From Blasia pusilla (taxonomy: Eukaryota > Marchantiophyta > Marchantiopsida > Blasiales): a stretch of 64,000 bases of DNA. The notes below the pieces were generated by a model, which did not search any database, was not told the origin of the DNA, and saw only the letters and a list, made by a program, of their open reading frames with translations. Within the stretch, counting starts at the first letter, position 1, and each line of letters starts with the position of its first letter. Shown one piece after another: positions 1 through 10,658 of the stretch. The position numbers and the translations under genes were made by a program. The stretch covers positions 15,004,001 through 15,068,000 of the forward strand of contig CM114273.1 in assembly GCA_050084515.1 (NCBI GenBank), given 5' to 3'.

Positions 1-547
1 ACGGTTCGCCGCTCGCGACCCTTCGTCGCGTCCTGCCTGCAACCGCCATTATTGTCGTGATTGTACTCACTGCGCCGCCTGTTTCTCTGTCACCACCGGT
101 CCTGTACAACGGCGTAGCCCGTGGGGTATTATATCCGGGGAATAAACGCAGGGGCGCATACCAACTTTGGGGCGTAATTTCCCCTCTTACCACGGTCGTG
201 GTCGTGGTCAACTGAGGTGCCGTGACGGCCCGTCCTATTTCTGTCCCTTTGTCCGTCCGACCGTCTGAGCTCCGTCCATCTAGGTTGTCGCCGTCAGTTT
301 CCGTTTCTCGCCGTTGCCGAGTGGACGGTCCGTGATGCTGACCGTTGATTTTTTTACTTGAGCCGCCTCCACGTATTTGTTCCGGCCGACTCCATCATGG
401 TTGTTTTCGTCATCGACCAATGATGACATATGATCTTTTTGGATTGATGGGATCGCGGTTTTCTTGCCGCTTTTCTATGTAGTGATTGGTAGCCGCTCGA
501 CGACGATCGAGTATCGTGTTGTGACGCCCGTAACCGCAATCCGCCGT
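1..547 (+). other. 5' leader of host element H, first part
   Basis: This stretch has no convincing coding frame. It matches the reverse complement of the element 2 leader (about 20770-21200), most clearly at 345-545 against 20775-20960, including the segment that reads TAGCCGCTCGAC in both. It is therefore the untranslated leader of a related element in + orientation. The 5' terminal repeat of H, if present, lies left of the window. At about 547 the leader homology stops abruptly and integrase-coding sequence begins. Confidence 0.65.
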
Positions 548-786
548 CAATATCCAAAGATTTCATCAGGAAGACTGTGTCTACTTGCAGCAGACGGCAC
601 CCACGACGCTGGATGTGACTGCAAGGCGCACCTTCTTGAGAGTGCGTGAGGTTTTGCCATCAGGTTTTCTCTTATTGGAGGGACGCGATGGTATGGTTTG
701 GAAGGACAATGTGCGTAACTGTGCGCCGTGTCACCTTTCGAACATTGACGATACAATTGATCCGAGTTTAGTAATAGTTCCTGGAG
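548..786 (+). pseudogene. Captured integrase C-terminal fragment inside the H leader
   Basis: Positions about 585-780 translate to a segment closely matching the integrase C-terminal module of elements 1 and 2: residues YLQQ, TTLDVTA, LRVREVLPSG, LEGRDGMVWKD, VRNCAPCHL, then DPSLVIVP. No catalytic core, reverse transcriptase or gag precedes it; it joins the leader directly at about 547. It breaks off just before the PHD finger, where the solo repeat starts at 787. The PHD start resumes at 11207 and after about 40 bp runs back into leader sequence. The segment therefore looks like an insertion, or a template-switch product, within the leader rather than a gene. Confidence 0.7.
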
Positions 787-880
787 TGTCGTGCGCATAC
801 ACATCGCTACACAACATACATCGTTATCATCGAACACACACACAAACTCACACGATCCCATGCTAACTCATGGCATCCAT
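787..880 (-). repeat. Solo terminal repeat (B part), left piece
   Basis: Starts TGTCGTGCGCATAC and continues through a CA-rich stretch to CTCATGGCATCCAT. It matches the B repeats of element 2 (12001-12082, 12598-12708). It is interrupted at CATCCAT by element 1 and resumes at 10655. With the right piece it forms a complete A-B unit (solo repeat) on the minus strand. Confidence 0.7.
877..880. repeat. Target-site duplication, left copy (element 1)
   Basis: CCAT immediately before the TGTCGTGCG end of element 1. The same bases follow its other end at 10655. Related repeat copies elsewhere read CATCCAAACAACGAG across this point, so the empty site can be inferred. Confidence 0.65.
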
Positions 881-986
881 TGTCGTGCGAATCCACATCG
901 TCATATAACATACATCGTTGACATGCCATACTCACATACATACATAACATAGACAAGAGCATCCACAAACACAAGTGTACCACAAC
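881..986 (-). repeat. Element 1 repeat B2 (outer 3' end)
   Basis: About 106 bp, starting TGTCGTGCGAATCC on + and ending CACAAC. It is about 95% identical by eye to B1 (1353-1463); the only length difference is a CATA unit. It forms the outer 3' end of the minus-strand element. No copy is found next to A1 at the 5' end. Confidence 0.8.
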
Positions 987-1350
987 TGAAATCCGTGAAA
1001 GACCTACTATCATAAAACACGTATAGAATCACATACAATCGAGCCAAACCCACTCCACGATGGGAGAATCTAGGTCGAAGCTTGCGGGAAACACCATAGC
1101 CAAGAGCTCTACTCATTACCATGGCTAACTCCCAACGCAACAGCTCAACTCAAAGAATCGATCGTTCTTTGAGTGCACTCCACCTTATATCCTCCAACCT
1201 AAGAGCGGGCCCTATTGGAAAAGTCACCTCAAATGAGTAACCCCAATCCTATGTATGAAATCGCATCTCTACCTAGACACCATGCCCTACATAAGGTATG
1301 GCCTCTACTAGCACACTATACTCTACGACATAATCCGTATGGTCATGACA
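987..1350 (-). repeat. Element 1 repeat A2 (3' copy)
   Basis: About 364 bp, TGAAATCCG...GGTCATGACA on +. It matches A1 at 10287-10654 over its whole length with scattered substitutions. It contains a hairpin at 1148-1174 (10-bp perfect arms around a 7-nt loop) and a segment GGTATGGCCTCTACTAGC identical in both copies. It is flanked on both sides by B repeats. Confidence 0.85.
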
Positions 1351-1352
1351 GG

Positions 1353-1463
1353 TGTCGTGCGAATCCACATCGTCATACAACATACATCGCTGACATACCA
1401 TACTCACATACATACATACATAACATAGACGAGAGCATCCACAAACACAAGTGTACCACAACT
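1353..1463 (-). repeat. Element 1 repeat B1 (inner 3' copy)
   Basis: About 111 bp, nearly identical to B2. It lies between A2 and the purine tract. A 2-bp spacer (GG on +) separates it from A2. An extra partial repeat between purine tract and terminal repeat is not expected in an ordinary LTR element. Confidence 0.8.
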
Positions 1464-1471
1464 CGCCCCCC
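1464..1471 (-). promoter_or_regulatory. Polypurine tract of element 1
   Basis: On the minus strand this reads GGGGGGCG, directly upstream of B1. The same tract and the adjoining internal sequence (CTAACTGGCGGTTAGGTCC on +) are conserved in element 2 at 12709, although the terminal repeats of the two elements differ. In LTR elements such a tract primes plus-strand DNA synthesis; that role here is inferred from position. Confidence 0.6.
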
Positions 1472-1639
1472 TAACTGGCGGTTAGGTCCCTCTAACTCCT
1501 AGGTAGCCCTATACATCTACTACATGGTATACACCTTCTTGGGTGCACGAATCAGAAGGTCGGGTGCTAGGTTGCCCCATCGTTAGTCGCACATCTGTAA
1601 TCCATATCATGCAAAGATCAAGTCATCTACCTCTCCTAA

Positions 1640-3216
1640 GTACATCGAGGACAAACCCACCTTCCAATAGGAACAACATCCATACGTGGAGTCAAACACA
1701 TCATGTGCCAACCCTAGAACACCGATCACACACCAACATACGGGTGCGTTGCAAGTTACCGGACCCACAACATGCACCTCAAGCTAGCATGTATCATGGC
1801 TAAGCTTGGGTCAACAAGACATCCACATTTGGAAGATGACATGGCGCACAATTACGCACATGGTCCTTCCAAACAACTCCATCACGACCCTCCAACATGA
1901 GAACTCCAAAAGCTAACACCTCGCGCACTCGTAAAATAGTGCGGCCTGCCGTCACATCCAACGTTGTCGGTGCAATCTGCTGCAAATAGACATAGTCCCC
2001 TACATGGAACCTACGAATCGATGGTTGATAACCTCCACCCCGAATGGTTGCATACCGCAACGTATCCCTGTGTTGAGCAATGGCAAGATTCTCAAAGGCT
2101 GTTGGCATAACTTTCCGAAAGAGCTCTGCCCGCTGAGAACACACTCTCATCCACATCTCTGGGTCATCAAGGTTCACCACCTCACTAGGCTCCCGATGAA
2201 TTGCTGCTGGCAAGTCTGGATCTCGGCCGTATAACTGAAAATAAGGTGAGAAGGAAGCCAAGGATGCTTGGCGACTGAACCTATACCCCATGGCTAACCA
2301 TGGCAATTGAATATCCGAGTCTCCAAGATGCCCCTTTTGTAGGCCATACTTGCGCAATGCCCTCTTCACCGTCTGAACCACACGCTCAGCCAAACCATCC
2401 GCCTCTGGATGATCTCGAGACGTGGTGCGATGATCAATCAACGCCTTGTCACACAAGACCTGAAACTTATCCTAAAACTCTGTACTCTGGTCGGTCAGCA
2501 CTTCAGTTGGTGCACCAAAATGACTAAGCACTCTATCAAGAAAGGCATACGCCATTCCCTCACTTGCCTTGTCAGGTAATGCCACCAACTCAATCCACTT
2601 GGAGAAGTGCTCCACCATCACCAACACATATCGATGATGTAAATACCAACGGTAATGGTCCCGCAAAGTCCACACTCCAACGGTAACCCAACCCCATAAT
2701 AGGCAAGGGGTGTAACTGTGGTGTAAGGGCATTGAATGATGCCCTCACCCGGTCACAAACCATACAATATGACACCAATTGCTGCACCTGAGTATGCATG
2801 CCACGCCACCAATACTGACCAAGGAGTAAGCTATACTTTACCCCAAAATGTCCCAACTCCTCATGGGCATGTCGCACAATGCGCTCTCTCTGAGCCAAAT
2901 GCGGCACTACTCGTACTCTACCATCCTCCCACATACGAAGAATATGTGTTCCCTCCAATCGATACCTCTTAGCATGTTGAAGAACACAGTCTCGATCCTT
3001 GGCACTCACTATGCCTGGCACCCTACTGGTCCGTAGGAACTCCGACACCAATGCATCATCATGAATATCACGTTGATCCGTACCACCATCTCCAACCTTA
3101 GGATCTGAAGGTTGGCCATCTACCCTCTGACTAGAGTAAGATATCATGTGGTCCTCCATACTAGAATCCACACCTAACCAACATAAAAAGGCGGATGCAT
3201 GCCAACGTGGCACCAT
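1640..3216 (-). pseudogene. Element 1 integrase with C-terminal PHD finger, broken
   Basis: The N-terminal zinc-binding motif is visible (HAHEELGHFG, then YCMVC at about 2750-2900), followed by the DDE core: SVDFAGPLP, VLTDQSTEF and HPEADGLAERVVQ carry the expected Asp, Asp and Glu. The C-terminal module (GDYVYLQQ, LEGRDGVVWKD) ends near 1830. Beyond it, in shifting frames, lie remnants of a PHD finger: CML, MLVCDRCSR, WHMMCLTP and RWVCPRC. Frameshifts occur near 2600 and 2470, and stops break the PHD part. Integrase inserts the element DNA; the PHD finger would be expected to bind a histone tail, by family knowledge only. Confidence 0.8.
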
Positions 3217-3392
3217 CTCCTCATCAACCTCGCCATGCCATCTAGCCCAGTTGTATCCTCTTGGCTAGTACATGGGTTCCTACTCAACCCATCAGCATCA
3301 AGGTTGGCAACTCGAGGTCTATGTACCACCTGGAAGTCACACTGTAAGATAAGAGCCCACCGTGCAAGCTTCCCGTAAGCTTGTCGACTCCA

Positions 3393-4858
3393 TCAACCAC
3401 TTGAGCGGCTAGTGATCAAGAATAAGGGTAAATTGTGTGCCAAACAAGTAACACCTAAAGTGTGCCCACTGACCCACACTCTTGCCAAGCACTCTCCCTC
3501 ATATGAACTATACCGCGACTCCGCTGCATTATTCGAACGACTTGCATAGGCCACCATAAACTCCATGTGCTCATCATCATGTTGTGTCAACACCGTTCCA
3601 AGTCCCAACCTACTCCAAACAGTGTGTAACTGAAATGGGCGCCCTGTGATAGGTCTCCTCAAGATAGGCGCCGCCACCAACTGGGCCTTAAGCTCCACAA
3701 AAGCTCTCTCCTGATCATCTCCCCAGTGCCACTCTTGATCTGATTTCAGAAATTGGTTCAAAGGCTTTGCCATAGCACTAAATCCCTTCACATACCTCCG
3801 ATAGTAGTTTGCCAATCCCATGAATGCTCGAACTCTACTCACATCTACCGGACGCGGAATAAGTGCAATAGCCTCCACCTTTGCTTGCTGAACTCCCAAA
3901 TCACCTGGATAGATCACATGACCCAAGTACTCAACATCCTCATGGAGGAACTTACACTTTCCTGGATGCAAACATAGACCATGAGCTTTCAACCGCTAAA
4001 ACACCATCTGCAAATGTATCTGATGCTCCTCCACCGTGTTACTGAACACCAAGATATCATCAATATAACACCGAACAAAATCCAACCTTGCTAGGATCCT
4101 GTCCATCACTCTCTGAAAACTCGGCAGGTGCATTCTTCAACCCAAAGGGTAAGAATTTCCACTGGTACAAACAATCCTTGCCATGAGAGTTGACACCCCA
4201 AAATGTTGTTTTGGCCTTGTCACTCTCCCGAATCAGCAATTGATGGTATCCTGCCCGAAGATCCAAAGTATTGAAAATCTTTGCCTGTCCCACCACATCA
4301 AAGATCTCCTCAGGTGTAGGCATGGCATACCTATCGGCCTTGGTTTGCCGACTGATAGGACGGTAATCTCCACACATCCGCCAATCCGTGTAGTTGCCAT
4401 GCATATCCTTTTAGCATGACATGGGCGATGGCATACTCTCCATGCGACAACTCCACTAATCCAGCCTCCAAAAGGTCCAACGTCCTACTCTAAATCAGGT
4501 CCCTCTCCACATCACTATATCGGTAGGGACGACGGAAGATTGGCGTATCACTAGCCAGATCAATCCGTATACCGGGTCCAACCAGAAAACCCAACTCCTT
4601 CATGCTAAAGGCAAAACAACTCCTATAAGCATGTAGGAACTGTGTCAAGCGTCTTTTCTCACCTCCCGTAAGCTTGGGCCCAAGTAATGGCTCCCAAGTC
4701 TCCTCCACTGGTACACTAGAGGGAGAGGACGATGCCATTGGTCGCACACATAACCCCTCACAAGATGGTACACCCTTAGCTACACCATCATCTCGAGCAA
4801 ATAACTCCTCCACCAAAGATGAGCAACCAACTCCACATGCCCAGCCATTACATCCCAT
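3393..4858 (-). pseudogene. Element 1 reverse transcriptase and RNase H, broken
   Basis: The polypeptide runs from a linker (TGGEKRRLTQFL, FRRPYRYSD) into RT motifs MCGDYRPI, DRYAMPTP, LDLRAGYHQL and LPFGLKNAPA. The catalytic YIDD box is read from about 4071-4052. RNase H follows (ELKAQLVAAPILRRP, AYASRSNNAAESRYSSYEGECLA). RT motifs and YIDD are in different frames, so at least one frameshift lies near 4100, and another near 4000. The RNase H motif usually reading TDAS appears as TVWS, so a catalytic Asp is lost. The arrangement is typical of Ty3/gypsy pol. Confidence 0.85.
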
Positions 4859-4959
4859 TTACTCCAAGGATGCAAAATACTACTCTCCTCGCCCCACCGA
4901 TGCCTCTACCGCCCCGGAGCCATCGATCTCATTACAAGGGGTGGAAGACCCATGACATA

Positions 4960-6200
4960 GTCCAAGTCCACGCTGCTCGGCCATACCAAGACTCAAAATC
5001 CAAGTCAAACAATTCAGGTCCATAGCCCGACCAACACATGACGTCGTGAAGCCTCAGAAATGGAAGCAACCGTTGTCACACCAGTAGCAAATCCCATCGC
5101 ACGCTCTCTCTCATCAGCGTTAGGCTCCACCAACTGTCGCACATGAGAATCCCATACAAGCCCGGGACCACCTTCCCTGTATGCATGTGACGAGGGAAAA
5201 CTCACAAATGTGGGTAGTGCCATCCTAGGCTGGCCCACACGGTTCACCATTGCCATGGGTGACCGATCAATAACCCTCACCACCTGAGAAAGTCGCCAAA
5301 GATCAAGATACTATCCATTGTAAGGCAAGGATCCCGCCAGACCGCATCATATGCTCGACGTAGAACCTCCTAGGCAAAAAGTTTGTCCACCACAAGCGTG
5401 GGCGATGTGCACGCTGAGCCAACTCAAGGCACAGCATCCAACAACACCGCTGGTCCAATCCAAGACCGCACCTCATGAACACTCAGCATCATCCGGGTCC
5501 GAGTGTCACCCAACAATGGAACATTCTCCAGAATGTAAGCTAGAGCACGTGCCTGATGAACCTGAAGATGTCGTAACACCCGTAACATCTCCCAAAACAA
5601 TCGAGACCTAGGGTTGTGTAATCTCTCACCACGACCAACACGTGTATGACCCTGACATGGCCATCCAGCAATCACCAAATCCACAGGACCAACCCTCTCA
5701 AGGTCCTACGCCCCAAACAATGCAATGTGTGATGGCAAAGCACGCTGGTACCCACGAATAGCTGATGGCGGCAACAACTCAGGATATCTCCACATCAACT
5801 GACCAATATGTCGGGATGAGACTCTCTGGGCCGTCTCATCTCGCTCCACATACACGTATCTCCAAGACAGAATACCGGCCCGCAACATCTGCAGCTGACC
5901 AAACCAAGTGCTAATCCCACCAAAGAGATCTAACACACAAATGCCCTCCGGCGGATACTGCCATACAATGGGTGTAGTATCCAAAGGGGATAACCCAACT
6001 GGACCAGAAGTAGGAGTCTGCCGTGGGGCCTCCTCTTCCTCGTGAGGTATAACAACCTCACACCAAGTCTCCTGCACTAGGCCATCAGCCTCTTGCCGTA
6101 GTGCACCGCCTGAAATCCAAAGTGGCACATCCAACGATGAGGATGCCATTGCTGCAAAAATAGGGACCTCCTCTACCTCCTCATGCCTAGGAGAATCCAT
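4960..6200 (-). pseudogene. Element 1 C5 cytosine DNA methyltransferase domain
   Basis: The domain lies between protease and RT. Motifs appear in canonical order: I (VLDLFGGIST, about 5940-5910), II (YVYVERDE), IV with the catalytic Cys (AGWPCQG, about 5666-5645), VI (YILENVP, about 5537-5517), VIII (AHRPRLWWTN, about 5410-5370) and IX/X (NADERERAMGF, about 5130-5095). It is about 330-400 residues long, with no UBA, BAH or PWWP region visible. The order I to X excludes the rearranged DRM type; the PCQ box is unlike the PCN box of DNMT3 and DRM. Lesions: an in-frame TAG at about 5704 where element 2 has Gln, and a frameshift near 5430. It would methylate cytosine with S-adenosylmethionine if intact. 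Confidence 0.85.
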
Positions 6201-6226
6201 AGCAAAACATTACCCTCCAAAAAGTC

Positions 6227-6900
6227 TCATGGCCAAGTGAGTACTCCACTAAAACCAGCCACAGATGCTAACACTGTTGGGGAAGACCCTCCTGGTCGAG
6301 CCCCATAAATAAATCTCACAGGAACTTGGCTCATACGTCCATCCCCGGACTGCCAACGAGGTCTATAAGACATTGTCTCAGTCTTGTAATCCATCTGAAA
6401 ACCCATCGGGTACAATACTGCTCCTCCAACTAGTACATCATACGACTCGGCTGATGTGACTACCATAGATACTCCCAACCGGGAGCTATCAGTCGCATGA
6501 TCTGGTCTCAATCAGACAGAAAACTTCTCCGTGTCATGAATTGACACCTATCATTGGCTCCTCCAAGTGATGTTTGAATCTGGAATGGGCAAGGCTCAAG
6601 CTCTCACCTCCGAATACCCAAACAAATACATGCCGCCTTTCCCAACATCAAAGGTTGGGCACCAGAGTCTAGCAAGACTCTATCTGGTCTATACACCTGT
6701 CTTGTAGGACTCACCAATCGGAATATCCCACTACGGTTGTCCAACATACATACACCAAGTGTAAGCCTCTCACGATCAATGGTGGCCGGGCTGGCCGGGT
6801 AATGCATCCATCTTTGCCGCTTCGCCGCTAAGTAGCACGGGTACTCAAAGCTACACGACATAGAGGGTCGCTCCACCGCAACACCCTCATCCACCTTAGC
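6227..6900 (-). pseudogene. Element 1 aspartic protease
   Basis: The active-site triplet region reads VLLDSGAQPLML at about 6690-6655, the DSG form of retroviral-type proteases. Downstream VLVGGAVLYPMGF at about 6430-6390 corresponds to the usual hydrophobic-Gly segment that closes the active site. Element 2 carries the same pair. Two reading frames with stops between them indicate decay. The protease would cut the Gag-Pol polyprotein. In the intact ancestor it was probably continuous with the methyltransferase, since both elements keep the two directly adjacent. Confidence 0.75.
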
Positions 6901-7345
6901 ACGTGTAGCAAGAACACCCCACGTTCACACAACGTGGTCGATAGCTGAAATACAGAGCTAAGTCAACTCCTAAAGCCATCGACTCCGTGGCGAAAACAAT
7001 GGGGATCCCAACTCAAGTTGCCATTCGCACATCAAGATCGATCTTTGCATCCGTGTCTACTACACGCGATGTAGATGACTCACTCCCCACTGTCGGCTCA
7101 AGAGGCTGCGTAGGAACCATGGATGGAGTCCTAAGCACCTCAGACAACAAAAATGACTGGGGAAGCCTAGCCTGCCTCCCAGCCTCACCCCTCTATGGGT
7201 CCAACTCCATAATAGCACCACGTGGCTCTGACGCTCGAGTGGCTCCTCTTATAACTGCAGCCGATGCCTCAACCTGTGCTGCACTCGCCATATAAGAGAG
7301 ATCATCTCCTCCATAAGAGGTGGAAGCCCCTCGCTCCCGAACGAT
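6901..7345 (-). other. Element 1 gag-protease linker
   Basis: The broken frame still shows LPQSFLLSE and RTPSM, shared with the element 2 linker (18100-18660). No known domain is recognised. It probably joined Gag and protease in one polyprotein. Confidence 0.5.
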
Positions 7346-8836
7346 CTATCTATTGGATACCACCATAGTAGCCAACTTTTGCTCCAACTGCTCAATCCTT
7401 GCAGCCATAGCTGACTCTGTCGTAGTGGTAGGGGTAGCCACCGTAGGCTCTCCAACCACTGGTCCACCTCTACCACCCCTACCACCTCTACCACCTCGGC
7501 CTCTCGGAGCTACTCCACCACGGCCGCGGCCTGATCTCAACTCTGGATGAAGATCAAAGCAACGCTCCCGAGGATGACCTGGTCTTCCGCAATGATCACA
7601 CTGAGTTGGGGCCGACTGAGGCCCATCCTCCAAAGTCCGTCTCCCATCTTCTTGGGGACAAAACTTCCTAACATGATCACCTCCACATGTCCAACATAAC
7701 TGTCCTTGCTGCGGGGCAACAAATGAAGGCAATGGTCTCTGCGCAAGTGTCCCTCTAGGACCTGACTGAGGTCGTGTGTACCCCCCACGACTCCCACTAC
7801 TACTACCACCACCACTACTACAAGACTGTGAGGTGGGCTGCTGAACACGAGAAGTAGTAGTTGTATCCCTACTGAATGCGGATGTCACCACTCTCTCCTT
7901 CACCATGTTAAGCTCAATCTTTTCAGATAGAGCAAACACATGGGTCAATGTGGGTGAATCATCACTCATAAGAGTAGCATCACGTACCTTGCGGCACAAC
8001 TCTCTGTTCAAGATCCCATACCAAAACTCGACTGCCTAAGCCTCAGTCACACCCTGGGTAACTGAAATCAAGCGTCGCATACGAGTGTATGCCTCACGAA
8101 GACTCTCACCAGTTTTTCGCTCAAATTCTTGAAGACTCCTCAACTTCTCTGTCTTCACTCCTTGATAGTTCTTCTTCAACCTCTTGAAGAACTCTGCAAC
8201 CGGGCTAAACGATGGTGGGGCACTAGTACCTCCACTAGAACCCCCACCGGTACCTCCATGGGTACCTCCACTCCGGCTCGTACTCGTACCACTCAACGCC
8301 GGATGGCCGGGCATAGTAGGAGCACTACTACCAATACCAGCATGGGTAATAGACACATAGCCTGGAGACCAATATTTTCTCCATGCCTCAATCTCAACAA
8401 CATGGTCCTTCCTAAACTCATGGTAATCATCCATGGGTGGATCCTCCAAGTGCTGAAACAACCCCTTCCAAGCCAAGAAGGGTGTAAACCAACGTGGCGT
8501 TCCGCAACATCTGCATATCACACCACGTATCAAACTCCTGCATGAAGTCCTCCAACTCAATGGTGCCCACTGCACCCGAGTATCGTCGTGGGCCCTTCAT
8601 GGCCCCATATCCACCGTCCATGTCCCAAATCAATGGAGCTGCAACACTCGATAACAACGTAGAAGACTCGGTGTTTGGAACACCCTCGTCCTCCTCTTCA
8701 TCAACCGTCGGAAGTGGAAAAGGTAGCCGATAACTAAATCCACTCCGTGTGAAACCACCAATGTCCGCACCACGGTCCCCAAACAGACCACCCGACAGCT
8801 CCGTGATGACCAACGCCGATGCCGCACCACCACCAA
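7346..8836 (-). pseudogene. Element 1 gag, nucleocapsid with two zinc knuckles
   Basis: Three frames joined by frameshifts near 8430 and 8030 make one Gag. The N part contains GGFTRSGF and YSGAVGTIELEDFM. The capsid-like core includes GLFQHLEDPPMDDYHEF and LRSLQEFERKTGESLREAY, typical of plant gypsy Gag. The nucleocapsid carries two knuckles: CWTCGGDHVRKFC (variant spacing, about 7700-7661) and CDHCGRPGHPRERC (canonical CCHC, about 7600-7559), then an RGG-rich stretch (about 7540-7450). Gag packages element RNA in cytoplasmic particles. The start codon cannot be fixed because the 5' part is decayed. Confidence 0.85.
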
Positions 8837-10286
8837 ATTATCACCGCTAAGTAACCAAGTGACGTCGATGTCGCTCTACTATTCTAGCTCTACTAGCTAT
8901 GGGTGTAGGCAACCTAACCTATCATCACCACAAGAAACCTCCCACGGTCTACTGGTCATCACTCCAGCCTCACTACCGGTAGCACACACAAGTAACACTA
9001 CTCTGGAAATCAGCGTGAACCCTAACAATGGGCGCAAGCAAGAAGCAACGATGGAGGGGATCCAAACACAGGAAGTCCAACGACAACCCTCCAATCGCAA
9101 ATGGAAATCAAGGTAACATAATCCACCAAACGTGGCGCCTCCTGAATCCACAGAACCCACCACACAATTCTAACACAATAGCTACTCCGTCGCGGGTCGA
9201 TGACGTGCTAGTCGAACTCGCAACACCTGAAAATATCACATGCATGGAGAGGCTACATCGTACTATGCGCTAGAGGTCCATCAACCAAAACCCTGAGATG
9301 CATAAAGCGCCTAACACCTCTCCGAACAGCACCAAATGAGCTACAACAGTGTGTACACTGGCATAGTTAAGAACTCAGCAGTTAAGCGTCTTCCAGGCAG
9401 AATAGCCCAAAGATGGGTGACCAGTTATGCAACACTCAAATCAAAAATCCTGCAAAAATTGCCTCACGTCCAAGCAAGCAAGCTTGCTTGCTTGCTCCTT
9501 GATCCTTACTCCCCTTCTCACGCCCATTTGCCCCGAGCTACCACGAGTTGCCTCGAAGTTCTCTCCATGCTTCGCTATGGAGAGAGGCCCAACCAGGGCG
9601 CCCCCAACGGGATAGGCGTCTCCAACAATGAACAATTCACCAACCAACCAGCCCCTCCGATCCGCTGTCCACCATAGCTATCTATGACCTTGAGCTAGTC
9701 CGCAAAATTTTGATCAGCAATTACTTCACAAATCCTTGACCAAAATCAAATCTGTTTCAACCAGAATTCAATTGACTACCATAGCTATCTCTCCACAAAA
9801 AATTAGCTACAACCGAGCTCTGTACTCCAAGCTAAAATTAGACAAACTTGCTGTCCATACACCTCTAGAATCGCAAATCCGACAGCGCTTCCGCCCAGTT
9901 TCATGCATGCAGAAATCCGCAAAGCTCCACACACTCAAGCAGATAGCTTCACATAAGATCACAATACAAGTAGCAACAGGAAACTCTCACCCGATCTGGA
10001 TGAACTTCAACAGAGCTTCCGCACTCCAAGCTCTCCGCATCAGAAAACCGTCGAACACAAACCAGAATCTTCAATCCTTGATAACTTCCAACTCCCTTGA
10101 CGAAATCCGGCGATCTAAAGCGCGTTGGAAAGCTCTCAGCAAGGCGCTTCTTTCCCAACCAACCACGCACCAGATTCACACCTCCAACATAGGTACGAAC
10201 ATCCACGACTGAGTACACAATCAGCCCTAACCAGATCCTACTGATCCGCAATCGAAGCTACCATCGATCTACGTCAATTCTTTGAG
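8837..10286 (-). other. Element 1 leader (untranslated region between A1 and gag)
   Basis: No domain is recognised in any frame. It holds a 24-bp perfect palindrome (9471-9494), a hairpin at 9560-9585 (9-bp arms), and short GC motifs like GACAGCGCTTCCGC (about 9892) that recur in the element 2 leader (21385, 21517). The sequence directly after A1 shows no match to the usual plant initiator-Met tRNA primer site. An open frame at 9736-10212 on + has no recognisable content and is probably chance. Confidence 0.55.
9471..9494. repeat. 24-bp perfect palindrome in element 1 leader
   Basis: Built from three CAAG units reading into their complement around a central AAGCTT. As RNA it could form a hairpin or pair with a second copy of itself, like retroviral dimer-initiation sites; that function is inferred only from position in the leader. 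Confidence 0.6.
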
Positions 10287-10654
10287 TGAAATCCGTGAAA
10301 GACCTACTCTCATAAAACACATATAGAATCACATAAAATTGAGCCAAACCCACTCCACGATGGGAGAATCTAGGTCGAAGCTTGCGGGAAACACCATAGC
10401 CAAGAGCTCTACTCACTACCAAGGCTAACTCCCAACGCAACAGGCTCAACTCAAAGAACTGACTGTTCTTTGAATGCACTCCACCTTATATCCTCCAACC
10501 TAAGAGCGGGCCCTACTGGAAAAGTCACCCTCAATTGAGTAACCCCCAACCCTATGTATGAAATCGCATTTCTATCTAGACGATGCGGCCCTATATAAGG
10601 TATGGCCTCTACTAGCACACTATACTCTACGACATAATCCGTATGGTCATGACA
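10287..10654 (-). repeat. Element 1 repeat A1 (5' end)
   Basis: About 368 bp, the 5' counterpart of A2 (987-1350), ending GGTCATGACA at the outer edge. It joins the leader directly, with no B repeat between. The internal hairpin (10449-10475) is retained with a changed loop. It probably contains the promoter of the element. Confidence 0.8.
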
Positions 10655-10658
10655 CCAT
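10655..10658. repeat. Target-site duplication, right copy (element 1)
   Basis: CCAT directly after the outer end of A1; matches 877-880. Confidence 0.65.

Larger units (their letters stand above)
881..10654 (-). mobile_element. Element 1: Ty3/gypsy retrotransposon with DNMT and PHD, decayed
   Basis: On the minus strand the order is A1 repeat (10654-10287), leader (10286-8837), gag (8836-7346), linker (7345-6901), protease (6900-6227), C5 DNA methyltransferase (6200-4960), RT and RNase H (4858-3393), integrase plus PHD (3216-1640), purine tract (1471-1464), then B1 (1463-1353), A2 (1350-987) and B2 (986-881). The outer ends read TGTCATGACC and CGCACGACA, an ordinary TG...CA pair. The flanks carry the same four bases, CCAT, at 877-880 and 10655-10658. 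Protease before RT before integrase is the Ty3/gypsy order. Several frameshifts and stops show it is not intact. Confidence 0.85.

Noticed and set aside
786-1463. CRISPR-like array from regularly spaced TGTCGTGCG repeats
   Set aside because: The units are terminal-repeat modules of retroelements of unequal length in a plant genome.
4960-6200. Methyltransferase as a host gene interrupted by a retroelement
   Set aside because: The same domain sits at the same place between protease and RT in both elements, so it belongs to the elements.
9736-10212. A 158-codon open frame on + in the element 1 leader
   Set aside because: It runs against the element, has no counterpart in the element 2 leader and shows no domain.
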